Below are positions 1 to 13,146 of a stretch of 64,000 nucleotides of DNA, piece after piece. Numbering within the stretch: position 1 is the first letter of the stretch; every line of letters begins with the position of its first letter. The notes under the pieces were generated by a model, which had not been told where the DNA came from, did not search any database, and was given only the letters and a program-made list of their open reading frames with translations. The position numbers were made by a program, and so were the translations under genes. Origin of the DNA: Timema cristinae (lineage: Eukaryota > Arthropoda > Insecta > Phasmatodea > Timematidae); contig JBCFYV010002255.1 in NCBI GenBank assembly GCA_039000515.1, positions 20,053,921 through 20,117,920 of the forward strand, written 5' to 3'.

Positions 1-300
1 GAGTTGCATCTCCTTTGGGGTGTTGATCATCATCATGAACGTCACATTTCTTATGTTGAGCTGCAACTGTGTAAACTCAGAGGCAAGTGACACCAGTGTG
101 GTCCTCCAAAAGATGACCCTACTGAGAGTGTGGACCAGCACACTATGGCAGAGGTACAAATGTTCCTGCAGCAGGTCAACAACAGGAAGGTACAGTTCAC
201 TGCGGATGGCTTCTTTACCCTGGATCGCGCCATGTTGTTATCTGCTCTTGGGGCAGTGATGACTTATTTAGTAATTCTTGTGCAATTCCAAATTAACTAA
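1..300 (+). pseudogene. Gustatory receptor 3'-terminal exon, frameshifted (Gr copy 1)
   Basis: This is the C-terminal part of an insect gustatory receptor, a seven-transmembrane ligand-gated channel of chemosensory neurons. The first ~125 bases read in frame from base 2 (…IIIMNVTFLMLSC…QKMTLL). The frame then breaks near base 130: compared with the copy at 11519-11820, one base is missing in the codon matching GAT (Asp). Past the break, the other frame continues the homology and ends with the family hallmark TYLVILVQF and a TAA at 298-300. That TAA lies where copy 2 has CAA, so this copy would end eight residues earlier. The 3' flank also resembles that of copy 2 for several tens of bases. 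The 5' part of the gene lies outside the window. I infer a recent tandem duplicate that has become a pseudogene. A one-base assembly error cannot be excluded. Confidence 0.8.
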
Positions 301-3300
301 AGTCTGTTAAGTATTTTATGTAATCATGTAGAGTGTGTTTTTAATATATCTGTATTTTTTTGCCTTAGCTAAAAGCACAAAATTTGTCACATTTGATACT
401 GTTTGGGCATTAATTACATGGTTTCAGCCATTTATTAATTATTTCTTTAAAAAATATATATATATGTTCTTTAAAGTATATAATTATTAGTTAATTATGT
501 CTTGTAGTATTAATATGCTTTAAGTAGCTGTTGATACAAAATTTGCCAAATTCATTAAAATTGCAAATCAAAAATAAAAATCAATAAAATGCCCAGTAAA
601 GAAAGGACAATTGAAAGAATACATGGTTGTGTGAAGAATAAGAAGAAATAATAAATGAATAATGTTATTAATCAATGACTAATGATGAAAGCCAAGATTT
701 CTACAGGAATACTTAAGGAGAATGGACCACTGTAAAAATTGGTAATTTGCTCAAATGGCTTAAATTTTGGAAATATGTTGGATGTAGGTTTATACTCCTA
801 CCCAATATAGTTTTACAACCTGATATAGGCCCATGCAAGGAAGGAGACCAATAAGTTTAGTAAAAGGAATCGAAGGGAGAGGTTTGTTACTTTATTTCCA
901 TCATAGTTTCACTATCCCACATATGGTTATTGATAGAGAAAGGGAAAGAAGGGGAATGGTTATTTACTTATATTTAGTCTCCTTCTAAGATAGTTTCCTT
1001 GGACGCACCGAGCTGAGCATAATACATCATGGCTTCCACAATCAAATATTAGAGCACTGCAAAACTTAACTCATTGTTTCTCCAGAACTATTTTGACCAT
1101 CCCTGTAATTTTTTCGGAATTATTTACAAAAGCCTTATAAGCCATTATGATCTTATTAACAGTAACGGGTTCATCTTGAAAAAAAAAAAAAAAAAAAGTT
1201 TCTTCTTTTCCCAGTAGGATGTGTTTAGTTATTAGTTATTTGTGCTATGTTTTCGATACACCGATGGTTGTTAGAAAGACGGTTACTGAGGATAATTTTA
1301 TTTTTTATGATTTACTATTACTAGTTTTGTAGTTTATTGTCCATGATATATTTACGAACACATCCGAGTTCAATTATCTGTCTATTATTACAACATTCTT
1401 AAACATCATCTACAATGGTGAACATGGTTGTGTTTTTCTACTTTGTTCATTAAATATATGAAAAAATCTTCTTTATTTTTTCAAGGACAATTATATAAAA
1501 TTTCTAAAATAAATCCGTTCTTAATTAATAATTGAAATACTTTAAATGTAGTTAAAAAGCCTATTATGTCAACAACAAAGTATTTAAGCCATCTTAATAT
1601 CCTCCTATATGTTAATGTCAAATACTTAAATCACTTTTGACTGCACGCTCTATTTGTTATTTTATCGTTCTTGAAAAATGGTGAATTGATATGCAAAATA
1701 CTAAATATTTAATCTTATTCATTTGTGGGAGAATATACTGAGCAAGAATCAGTCACTAATAATATATTGAAACACTAACACATTCTCTTATGTACCATAC
1801 TGGATTAAAAAAGCTAACATTTTTGTAATGAATTATAAGTAATTTTACTTACTGTGTATTTCACAGCTTTTAGTAGCTTTTTTTGTTTTAAATAGCTTCG
1901 CTGATGTTATTGATTTAAAGATTATTTTTTAAGCTCAGCATATCCCTAATTATTAAAAAAAAATTAGATTACAGGTGCTTTGTATATTCAATCGATACTT
2001 CTAGGATTATTATACATTTTAAAAATAAAGCTAACATAATTACAATCTTTGATTCCAATCTTTAATATAAATTGTTTTGTAGCCTCTTCTTTCACAAATG
2101 CAAGTATATTATTATAAATGAATTTCATTTTTGTCATATTTGTACATGTTGTATATGAAAACTTTTCTAGGATCGGCTGGATGTGATCACTGTACCCAGC
2201 AATTGCACAATTATTTGCCAATGGTACTCTTTCAATATGAAAGAGAGTCAGTTTTAGGCCTAATTGGAGCCACTTCATGTATATAATAAATTATAATGAA
2301 TTTGGACCCACCACTTGCTGGGGACCCCAAATTATTTTCTTCTTTTTACCATGGATATTTTTTCAAAGATAAAAATAGACTTGATCTTATTTCTTAAGAT
2401 TGTGCTTTACAAAACAAGTAGACTATAAAGTTACCCTGTGAACATTAATTCTGATATATCTTAGTCTATAACTCGTAGGATAGCTGGACAACACTTCAGA
2501 GGGGGTTTTCAATGTGCCCACCAACAAATGACACATTTCAAAAACTTATATTATTTTATCAGTCACACACAATAATAAGAATACAAATAAATATGGTCAA
2601 TGGAATAACAAAAGATTATATTTAGCTCTGCTAAGTTGTGTCACTTTGTATTGTAAAATGTTATCTTTTAATTCACAAAGCATTAGAATGGCTGTTATAT
2701 GGTGCCAATAGTGGCACAAATTATTAAAACATGGTTACTTGACTTTATCAGCAGCGGGGGGGAGCTTACATGTCTTTCCGCTAAAAAGATGCAAATAAGA
2801 AGAAGCTCACAAGTTCGGGAGGGTTTCTTTTTCATATTTAATAATTTCATTCCTAATTTAAATTATTGTTCTTCATTTTTATTCTTCTTTATTTCTATCC
2901 AAGAATAAACTTGTATTTCAATTTTTTTTTCTCTTAGCGCACGTCATTGAGCTAGCTGTAAAAGTAGGTTTGTATTCACAACTTTGCAACATTTCAAAAT
3001 CATATGTTGCACTACAACAATATATTAACACTATAAATAAAAGTCTGTGTTAAAATAGTTATTATTATGCTAGCAAGATTATTTGAAATTTACTCGCAAA
3101 GACAAAAGTTTTAGAAGAAAAGGGAAGGTGCTCAAAAATCAACAGGGAATCAATTGTTTTTTATATTTGGCGATACTAAATATATTTTCTCTTTATTTTA
3201 TTGATAAGTTATCATATTATGTTTTACAGCGTTCAATATAAATGTACCTCTCATGTTTGATTCAGTTTTATTTTATCTTCACTTTATCACTTTGTTTAGT

Positions 3301-3528
3301 TGTTTTCCTTCTTACTTGCGAATCTTTGATGTATTTTGGATCTTTGCCTGGCATTACTTTTGTAACCCTAGGATATGCAATCTTGGAGAGGATATATTCA
3401 AAGTAAAATTTATTTGGTTTTGGCAGCATTTCTTGAATCCAAAATTCTATATTCCTCTCCACCATGGGTGCCCACAGATATTTTTCCAAGGGGGGCAAAA
3501 TATATTTCTACACACATGCACACACATG
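301..3528. other. No gene recognised
   Basis: The stretch is AT-rich with only short chance reading frames on both strands. The first ~50 bases still resemble the 3' flank of the second Gr copy. An A19 tract lies at 1179-1197. I see no transposon ends or RNA genes here. Confidence 0.5.
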
Positions 3529-3540
3529 CACACCTGGAAA

Positions 3541-3803
3541 TAATAATAATAATAATATATTAGCACCGCGTCTTACTAACCGTTCGGGTTATACGCTTTA
3601 AGTACTAATTACACTAATGGATTAGTAATTGGGAAGGTCGAATTAGAGGAAGTTAACCCGCATTTGCGTGGAGGGAGAGTGGAAAACCATTTAGGAAAAA
3701 CCACCCCCAGTTCACCCGACCTAGATTCGAACCTCGATCTCCCCGTCCTCAGCAGTCGAGCTCAACATGACTAGCGTGTTAACCAACTACGCCACGAGGC
3801 GGG
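3541..3803 (-). mobile_element. SINE-B copy with 12-bp target duplication
   Basis: This is a tRNA-headed SINE on the minus strand. Read on that strand it starts with an A-box-like GGCGTAGTTGGTTAACACGC and a B-box-like GGTTCGAATC. It continues with the shared body (GGTTTTTCC, GGTTTTCCACTCTCCCTCCACGC) and ends with the tail TAACCCGAACGG…GACGCGGTGCTAA followed by TAA repeats. The direct repeat CACACCTGGAAA flanks it at 3529-3540 and 3804-3815. The perfect duplication and modest divergence suggest a recent insertion. Confidence 0.88.
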
Positions 3804-4618
3804 TCACACCTGGAAAAGCTTCTAATGGTTACTGGCATTATAAATGCACTGTAAAGATACTAAAAATACAACAGCACTTGATATCATTCGTTTTCTCTGT
3901 CCTCAGATGAAAAGATTATGATAAAATGTCGCCAATTGTTAAAATGTAGTGACAGGTTTTATTTGGAAATGCATATAGTGGTTGTGGGGATATTATAACG
4001 ATGTTAAATGTTGGAAGAAAAATATTGTGAGATAAACTAGAGGATTAAAAAATGGTTAACAAAGTATTCTTTTCAAAGAAAACCATTCCAGGGACAAGTG
4101 CCCAATATCTTGTCCAATACTGCAGGCGCCCATGCTCTCCACACTGATAAAGTCTGTATTGTAATCACAATGTAAAACCAGAATAAATAAAGATCTACTT
4201 GTAATATTTAGCTGTCCTTGAATTCGGTGAAAATAAGGATCAATTCACTTCAATGCTAACTCTACAATATCATTTAAGTACACACCAAATTTCTTAATTT
4301 TGATTACATCTCGGATAGTGGTGACTGATGGATTGTCTCTTTTTAGTTGAATGAATGAGGGCATACATTTGACTTCAATTAGAGTATCAACACCAACTTA
4401 GCTGTCTGGGCTAGCTCCAAGATAGTAATGATCAGGATCAACAAAAATACCACAAGAAGCAACAGATAGATGAAAATTCTCTTCGTAACATTTGGTTGCA
4501 ACAAACTCGTTCATTCTGCCATATTTGATTGCATCTGTGTTAAGTTCTCTTGGATTGACGATGGTTACTATTGTGTTGTGACAAATAGTTTGTGGGACTA
4601 AATAAGCCTAATTAAGTG

Positions 4619-4886
4619 CATTATTTTTTATCTTTTTATTTAGCACCGAGTCTTACTACTCGTTGGAGTTATATGCCTAAGTACTAATTATGCTAATGGA
4701 TTAGTAATTGGGAATGTTAAATTTAGAGGAAGTGAACCCACATTTTCGTGGAGGGAGAATGGAAAACCATTTAGGAAAAACCTTCCCCAGTTCACCCAAC
4801 CGAGTTTCGAACCTCGATTTCCCTGTCCTCGGCAGTCTAGCTCAACACGAATCTAGCGCGTTAGCCAACTATGCCACCGAGGAGGG
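4619..4886 (-). mobile_element. SINE-B copy with 10-bp target duplication
   Basis: It has the same head, body and 3' tail as the copy at 3541-3803, in the same orientation about 1.1 kb away. The flanking direct repeat TAATTAAGTG is at 4609-4618 and 4887-4896. A 61-codon open frame across it is fortuitous. Confidence 0.87.
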
Positions 4887-4896
4887 TAATTAAGTG

Positions 4897-7170
4897 TAGA
4901 GTGGTTATTAATTAATATGTTCTTTTGATAATTCAGTTAATTTTTCAAAAATGTTTGAAAAATAACTCATAAAAATATTTCAATCTATCTTTATCTATTT
5001 TTCTTATTGACTTTGAGACTTAACAACTATTTTAGTTTTGAACTCTAGTTTAGTTTGCCGTAGGTACAGACTTAAACTAAAATGTCTCTCTGCTTCCGCC
5101 TTCCAGTTGTGACTTTTCTCGGATCATTCAAGATCATAAATATCACCACAAATCCAGAAGTGTGCGCATGTTCAGGGGTTACTTGTACTACACATTATTT
5201 CCAGCTAAACTCTCACAAATGAGATAAAACGGAGAAAGGAAATGAATCAAAGGTTGGAACAAATATAATGAGGTGGAAGTTACGCCTATTTGCTGTGACT
5301 GATACCAGGATCATAACACTCCGGCTATATTTGGCTGATCTAAAGTACGACCTGAGGGCCAGTGTGGTCGCTGTGAACATGGGGTCAATCAAAATAATCC
5401 CACGCCCACAGTTTAACTATAACATTAAAAATAAAACTGATTAATAAACTACAATCCTTGTTCATTTGGTTGGCATATTAAACAAAACAATCAATTCAAC
5501 CCCTAAAATATATTCCCCCATCAAAACTATATGTATTATTTTTATAAAATCAAACTTGAGATTGTAATTAAAAATAAAATAAAAATTGTCAATTATTTGG
5601 TTAATTTAATTATGTCATCATCATACACAATATGTTAACCTATTTATACTAAGTTAGAAGAGATTACGCTGAATAATTTATGTGTGGGGTATCCTTGTAT
5701 TAAACTTTGTTAAAATGCTTATAGCTTCCATAATTTTTATTTTTAATCTTTAATATATATTATAATTGTTAGCAAAGGTTAAAGTCAGGTACACAAAAGT
5801 AACGTCCGAGACGAACATACAATCTACAAATACACTTAGTGGGCTAATTAACACAAAAAGGGTTAGCGTTGACCCAATAACGACGCGGTCGGTTTGTTGA
5901 AGGAAAAAGAACAACTGTTAAAGTGAAAGTTATGTGATTCGTTAACTCTTGATGCTCGCGCTACTGCAGCGCCTTTTGTGATTGGTGCAGTGGTCGGATC
6001 ATGCATCTTAGTCAGTGTCTCCAACAATAATCAATAGTATTAACCAAAATTACAATTTGGAAATACAATTTTTTATGCCTCATTCCCCTTAAGCATCATC
6101 ACCAGTAAGCTGATGAGCGATGGCATTCCTTATTGAAAATAGGGGGTTTGAAGTGGTGGAAAGTACCAAAGTTCAGTATATTCGGTTAGCTTTTGGTGAT
6201 TCAGTTAAACGACTAATTTAATTCAATCTTCATTTGTTTGTTTTGGCCTAAAATTCATAAAATAATACTTGTTGATATTTGAAATTTTCACTCAAAATTA
6301 CTATGTGGATTCATACCTTATTATTTAAATAATGTCCATTTTTTTAGTAAAGAATGATAGAAATGTATTGAATTATATAATAGGACCTTATGTTTTGATT
6401 TTAGATAAGGCATTTTTTGTTAGTAGTGTTTATGTGAGAGTGTGTATCGAACGCATTAATGTTGTTCTCTGTCTCTTTTGGACTTGTTAAATATCTTGAA
6501 GTGATGGAGCTTTAAAAATTTTGTGAGAATAGTAGCAATATGTCATTTGTAGGGAATATTAACTAGCTATTAGTCTCCGTCTTTAAGACTTATTTCTTTT
6601 TGCTCAAGGTAACTAAAAATATGTTTGGGAATATAATATTCTTTATTCCTGTTATAATATTAGAAAGAATTAGATGGCAATTAAATGCAGAGTTAATTTG
6701 TTACTGTCACTATAAATTTACAAGTTAATATATTTATGTACCTAAGATACTTCCTGTATTTTGCCAGTCTTCTTTGGCAAGGCCATTGAAGTTGTACTCC
6801 ATTTTAGAATATTTCTCTGTTAATATATATAATTGTTTATTCTATTAAAACTATTTATCAGCGTCTTATAAATAGTGACTTATCATTCACAACACAGAAC
6901 CATCTCCGGTTAATAACAGACAGAACTTCAGCAAACAGGATGAACAATTTTCTAAACTTAATATTATTCACTAATGTTGCTTTACTATTTGAATTAATGT
7001 TCTTAATATAACTTAACTTTTCTATATTTATATCAAAAAGTGCTACAGTTCATATCCCTTGGTTAAGAATTATCACCTTGTTGTCCTTTAGTATGCAATT
7101 TAATCCAATTAATTATTTTAAAAGTTTAAACAATATTTACATATTTTGTCAGATATTCTATATTTTTATA
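4897..7170. other. No gene recognised
   Basis: AT-rich sequence with two somewhat more GC-rich patches (about 5090-5410 and 5790-6010). Neither shows a convincing reading frame, splice pattern or repeat similarity that I can recognise. Confidence 0.4.
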
Positions 7171-7353
7171 TATGCTAATGAATTATGGATGAGGAATGTT
7201 GAATTTAAAATAGTGTACCCATATTTGTGTGGAGGAAGAGTGGAAAACCACCTTTAGTAAACCTGACCAGGATTCGAAACCGCGATCTCTTCGTAATCAG
7301 CTGTATATTCTAACATGAGAGCGACACCCTTAGTCCTGCAGTCACTGGAGCAG
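7171..7353 (-). mobile_element. Old SINE-B-related fragment
   Basis: It is a diverged minus-strand SINE of the SINE-B body type. GGTTTTCCACTCTTCCTCCAC and a B-box-like GGTTTCGAATCC are still visible on the minus strand. The 3' tail is lost and no target duplication can be found, so it is probably an old insertion. Confidence 0.6.
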
Positions 7354-9884
7354 GTCTTTCTAGGACATTTACTTTTAAAATAAAAGTTACAGAATATAGA
7401 AAGATTTGTTGATATCAGAAATATTCCTGAAAGCTAACAATTAATTTTTTACCTTTTCTCCATTAGTGTAAATCTCATGGATGGTTGCAAATAGTGTTGT
7501 GGTTTAAAATTAATACATATTATAATAATATAATGTCACTAAAAGATAATATATTTCTAAATTATTGCTAAACAAACATATATAAATGTTGCAAAAAAAA
7601 GTTTAATGAGCACATAATTGCTATGATTATTAATATACATGTATGTGATGATGTATGAGTTGGTTCAAATACTACACGCCAAGGATGAAATAAATACATG
7701 TTCGCCAAATGAAATGGTTGATTTAAATCAAATTTTTCATGCAACAGATAGTATCTAGAGTAACAAATATTGTATAGTGAAATTTATATTTTACTAGAGA
7801 TTAGACCTATCCCTGAAAGGCACAGTTTTGTATTTAACGCGAATAATATTCCCTTTAATTTTAATCTATTTTTAGATTTTTAATAACAGGAGGTAGTGAG
7901 ATTTGTGTCCATGGGTGTCTGAATATTGGTATGTAGGAAAAAAAAAACAAAAACGAAAGTTATACAATTTCGGGAAGTGTAGCTCAATGCCAACATTTTG
8001 CAACGGGATTCTTCACTCAGCCCCAATATGCTCCGTTTGGTGTTATTATGGATTAAATAACCAATTAAGCGCCTTATAGCTGCATCTAGATATCATATTC
8101 TTTGTTCAAAAAGGTCTTCCGTCTTGACCTCCAGAAGTTAGATGATAATTTGTTAAACGATTGAAGTATTTATCAAAGACACCTAGTTTGTGAAATATAA
8201 AGTTCCAGATGAGAAACAGTAGCATAAGATCAATGCATTAAGAGAACACAATGTTCTATCTGAGCGTATTTTCTCAATAACTTGGCAATTTTATATAGTT
8301 CAGAAAATTAAAAGATGGAAACATGAATACTCTATGTGCTTCTTAAAGGATTTGAGAACTGGTTTGGATAGCCTAATTTATTAAAAAAATTCAAACAAAA
8401 CTAGAGAAGGGACATTTGAATCTTCGAATCTCTTGGTATTGATGGATTCAAGATTCATACAAATCTAAAAAGAAGTTTCTCGAATACAATAATGAAAACT
8501 ATGACTTGATTTAACAATTTTAACCAATTGGTAAAAGGTATTATATAAACTTGTGTAGTTGGGAGAATAACAAAGGATAATAATATAATTCATTTACTAA
8601 AAATGTGTTTTATTTGTTGTTTAGGATGTAAAATACATGACAAAAAAATGCATTTGTTAGCGACAACCAACTACTTTTTTAGTTTAATTTTAAATATTAT
8701 CAATCTAACTTAAATTGTAATTTTTAAGGATTCGAAAGAGAATTTAAAATTTGGACTCGAGAAATATAGGATTCAACCCATCTCTAATAATAAATAAATA
8801 TGTTGTTATTCTATAGAAAGAAAAAATGTTTAACTATTCAATATAAACTTTATAAACCTGAAATTAATACCATAAGTAGCTAGATATGTTTTCTTAAAAA
8901 AAAAAAAAAAAAAAAACTTGTTTAATAAAATGTTATAGTTATCTAGGAAACAAAATATTTAATCCAACAACATGTATAAGGGTAAATAACAGCTTCAAAA
9001 ACGACACCTCAACGATTGTGAATATGGCCAAGACTCAAATTATATTAAAAATGTGATCATTAAAAGATTTTCTGTGTTTATTTAATCTGTTCACAGCTTA
9101 AAATACCAAGGGATTTTTTTTAACAAAATAGTGGATATTATTTTTAAACATTTTGATTAATAATTAAAAAAAAAAGGGGGGGGGGGGGTAGCTGAATTTT
9201 AAAATACTTTTGATGGCGTTCCCTTGACTTAATTTTTTTTTAACTCCCCTCTGATTTCCAGTTTTTTCATATCGCTGAACATTTTTGTAAATTAAGTATT
9301 CTAAAGTTTAGCCACAAAAATTTGTTTACTTATCTTCAAATCCATTTTATTAAGTCTAACATATCTGATGAGTCATTTGGGCTTCTGTTGAAAATTATTT
9401 AAAAACTTGGGTCTAGTTTGGTAAGTTGAAGTAAATTTCCTTTCATCGAGGCTAGTGTTTTATTGGTAATTTACTAATAGCCACTTAGTAATGAAATTAT
9501 TGTAAATGCTATATAAATATTCATGACAGCTTATAGGCCAAGCCTTAATAGAAGAGGCTTATAAAAGAAAGTACCCTTAGTACATACAACTAAGTTTCAC
9601 TTGAGTGAGTTATTGCATTTTATGTGATTAGTATAATGGGTAAACAAAATGAAGGCTGTGTGCTCTTTTTTTTTGTCTGAATACAACCTAATATAGTGAT
9701 ATCATAAGTAGGTCTACTGAGAACCAAAGCTCACCAATTGGATCAGTTCCTTGAAATTGATGATATTAAACTTTTAAAAATTCAGTAGTATTAAGTACCA
9801 ACAAGCAATATTAGTTTGACATTAGACCTATTAATTTGAAATCCAAAAGTAGCAACTATTAAGTAACAAAACGCTGAAACAAAT
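7354..9884. other. No gene recognised; homopolymer tracts
   Basis: AT-rich DNA upstream of the second Gr copy. It contains an A21 run at 8896-8916 and an abrupt A10-G13 junction at 9166-9188. I found no clear core promoter for the Gr copy. Confidence 0.45.
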
Positions 9885-11840
9885 ATGACATATCTACAAT
9901 CCAATATGAATCACTTTCTCTATGCGTGTAAGCTGTTTGGATTGGCTCATGTCAATATCATTCAAATCTATGATTTCAATGGGACCACAAGATGGCCAAG
10001 TGGCTATAATAACTCTGTAAACTGTAATGGTGGGCGGAAAATCAGTTTCATTAAGTACCAGGTGTCAATCACAGGAAGGATTTACAACAATATACTTATG
10101 GCAATTATTATTGCTAGTATCCCAGTGTATATGATAAAATTACACAGTTTAATCAAATTGGATAATAAATCACTTTTATCGGCATGTATTCAATACTTTT
10201 CTTTAAGTTTCCACGCAGTCATTGTTCTGTTTTTAATAACTCGGTCCACATGAAGTAGTCTATGGGAAAGGTATGGGAATATTTTGAATCCCTTCAATAG
10301 GATGGATAACATTTTAATTCAAAACAAAGTCACTGTCTATTGTGCAATGCACCATTTTCTGTCCTGGGAATTAGCTATTATTTGTCTCGTGATCATGCCA
10401 TATATTTCCATTTACACCATAGTTTTCAGTCAAACTTGGCTAGAAGTATATATCATGAATGTGTCATACGACCCTTGCGTATGCGTCCAACTAGTACGGA
10501 AGACGGTAGCGTGGTTAATCCACGAGGCATGTCATGGGTTCCACACTAGTTGGATCCGATCCTGATGGGAGTTGGGACAAGGTGGGCGTCAAAAGATGTC
10601 AGTGGAACAATGTGTATTACAGTATATTCAAGACAAAAAAAAAAGAATTACATAATGATGTTAACAATGTATTAAAGTTAGTGGTGTGGTACTTACATAT
10701 GATAACTCGGTGAGGTTGCAGGGTGACAGGACGGAAAGACCACGCTCGAACAATGAGTACCCCTCTAAAAGGCGACGACCAACCGTGCCGTTCCTAGATC
10801 GGGTCTTTTATATATCTCTACCTCAATTGAACTTTTGATATTCCACGCCCCAAAGAACATTGAGATAACGAACTCTGTTAGGGCGGAACCAACAACAGAG
10901 GCCTAAAAAAATATATAATTGGCCTGAATAAATATCAATGTTTTATTTTCACATGACTACATGATCCTGTGCAAACCGCGTGATGTCGGGGGAGTCATAG
11001 TCCAGCCAGAAAAAAATTAAAATGACTAAACATGGGACGGTATTCTAAGGAGGTCCTTGGGCTCGTGTCACAAATGTGTTAGTACACTTTGTCCAGTGTG
11101 TTAGTTTTATATTTAACATCCTTGTTGGTAATATGGCACTACTAATAAGACAAAGGCTGTAACACTTGAATGGACAAATATTGAAGTTTTTCGCCATCTA
11201 GAGAAGTGATGAACATGAAGGAGCACCATCTACTGGAACTAGTAATAGATTCTCGACTAGATCTTTTACCCTCGACGTCACCCGACCTGTGTGTGAGATT
11301 GCTCCTATTGATTCTCTGTCTGATCAACCTCGCAACTTGGGGCTACATTCTCTTTGCCAAGCAAACAGTAGTTTGTGCGATGCCATCCACAAGATCAACG
11401 AGATGTTTGGACTTCTACTGTTGCTGAACTTGCTAGTCAACTTCATAGAACTAATACAAATGCTGCACTGGATTGTGGTGCTAGTATTCACAACAGTAAT
11501 AACCACTCGTGCGGCTTTCTTCTTAAATGGGGTGTTTAACATTATTATGAATGTCAGTTTCCTGATGTTGAGTTGTGACTTCGCAAGCTCAGAGGCGAAT
11601 TACATCCTAGTGTTACTGCAGAAAATGACTCTCCTGAGAGATGTGGGCCGGCCCACTATGGTAGAAGTACAACTGTTCTTGCAACAAATCACCAACAGGA
11701 AGGTCCAGTTCACTGCCAGCAGATTCTTTACAATGGATTGTGCCATGTTGTTCTCTGCTCTTGGGGCACTGATGACCTATTTAGTAATTCTTGTGCAATT
11801 CCCAATTAACCAAAGTTATATATTTTATGTAACTATATAG
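9885..11840 (+). pseudogene. Gustatory receptor, near full length, with three in-frame stops (Gr copy 2)
   Basis: The start at 9885 opens an N-terminal exon with the Gr-like FLYACKLFGLAHVN block, a hydrophobic segment at residues ~70-87 and another at ~100-119. TGA at 10251-10253 interrupts the frame. The same frame then continues with LWERYGNILNPFNRMD and a third hydrophobic segment to a possible donor at 10446 (GAA|GTATAT). A possible acceptor (TTTGTCCAG) ends at 11096. The next exon stays in one frame: a TM4-like CVSFIFNILVGNMALLI, the loop RQRL-stop-HLNGQIL (stops TAA 11160-11162 and TAG 11199-11201), the hydrophilic loop ending LCDAIHKINEMFG, TM5, TM6, and TM7 ending TYLVILVQF, with TAG at 11838-11840. 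The two parts sum to ~435 codons, normal for the family. All three internal stops are one C-to-T change from CGA, CAA or CAG, and there is no frameshift. I infer a pseudogene; the intron borders are uncertain. Confidence 0.82.
10446..11096 (+). other. Putative intron of Gr copy 2
   Basis: Neither Gr-like sequence nor a recognised repeat is visible between the two coding blocks. It is more GC-rich than nearby intergenic DNA around 10460-10560 and 10690-10800, so it may contain a fragment of an unrecognised element. The boundaries are inferred only from GT/AG positions. Confidence 0.4.
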
Positions 11841-13146
11841 TGTGTGTTTTAAATATGTTTTCGTGAAACCTTGCCGTGTATAAAAGTACCTTTGAATGTA
11901 AATACTTAATATTTTACTGAAAGTTGTAAGTATTGACATACTTGTCACAAATGGTTCAAGTGGGTCATAGTAACTTAGTACAAGCCTAAAATTTAAACAA
12001 TTTTTTTTTTTACTTTAAAGATGTGTTAAGTAATATTAGTTAATAATGATTTTATCATGTTTTAAGAAGGTTTTGCAACAAAAACAACAAAAGTATCATA
12101 ATTACAATAATTATAAGACAATTTCAGCACATAGCAGCAACTTGTTAGTGACTATTAAAAAAAAAAAAAATCATCCAATATTTGTTTCCCATTTTCTCAC
12201 TCTCTAAGAAACAATAACATTTATATTTGCACTGTCTCTTACTAGCCATTAGAAAAGCCACATTTAATTTAAATATGATGTTAGAGATGAGTAAGTTAGA
12301 ATTCAGAAGAAATGTAGCCACATTTGAGAGGAGAAAGTGGTGGACCATTTGGTTTTATAAAACATCCACAGTACACACGGTCGAGATTCTAATTTCCACC
12401 TTCTCTTTACCAGAAAACTAGAGTAGAAAAGGTTTATGTTTAGTCCACATGTCCACCAATGTTGTTTAGCAGTAATTAAGTGACAGCCATCAGTTTCATG
12501 TTATTAAAGCTAAAAACCAGCTGGGTCTATGAACAAATGTTTACAAATAGAGAGTAGAAATGCAAGTAAACCATATGGTTAAGTCAACCTTGTCGAAACT
12601 GATAAGTGTAGTGTACTTTGCAAAATTCCGGTGAGTGATCAATCATAACTTAAATCAATTACAAACTGGTCAGTTAGAAAACTATATTTGTTTATTTAAT
12701 GAATTTAAAGGATTGTGGCTTTATAATTATTGTTGTTGCAGTTTAACATGTAAAGAAATATGTGTTTTTTTAAAAATAAAACCTTGTGTTTATCTATAAA
12801 ATCGATATAAAAACATACACATTTTCTTAAATAACGTGTGTGTCTGATATTAAATGTATATAATAATGAATAAAAGAATATTAATAAATATCTGTGCACA
12901 ATGCTTGACAATATCTTAGATGTACTTGGTGGCAGGAAAAAAACAAAAAGCATAAAACAACAAAGCTTTGTGCATTAGTGTGCTATTGAACTTGTTGTTT
13001 TTGTTGTAGATTCATTGAACATTATTAGTTTTAAGTTATGTGGAGAAAATTGATTTTTAATTATATATTACTTACACCACACATGATTAACAGCCAAATG
13101 ACTGGGGCCTATCCTATATGTTGAGCTTCCATAAAATATCTACATA
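11841..13146. other. No gene recognised; 3' flank of Gr copy 2
   Basis: The first few dozen bases match the 3' flank of Gr copy 1. The remainder is AT-rich, with short homopolymer tracts and open frames that do not look coding. Confidence 0.4.

Noticed and set aside
1988..2278. 96-codon minus-strand frame
   Set aside because: AT-rich, no recognisable motif and of a length expected by chance in this composition.
4708..4893. 61-codon open frame on the plus strand
   Set aside because: It lies wholly inside a minus-strand SINE-B copy; the product has no independent support.
11206..11427. Alternative 73-codon frame overlapping Gr copy 2
   Set aside because: The other frame carries the Gr loop and transmembrane pattern through to TYLVILVQF; this one is its shifted shadow.
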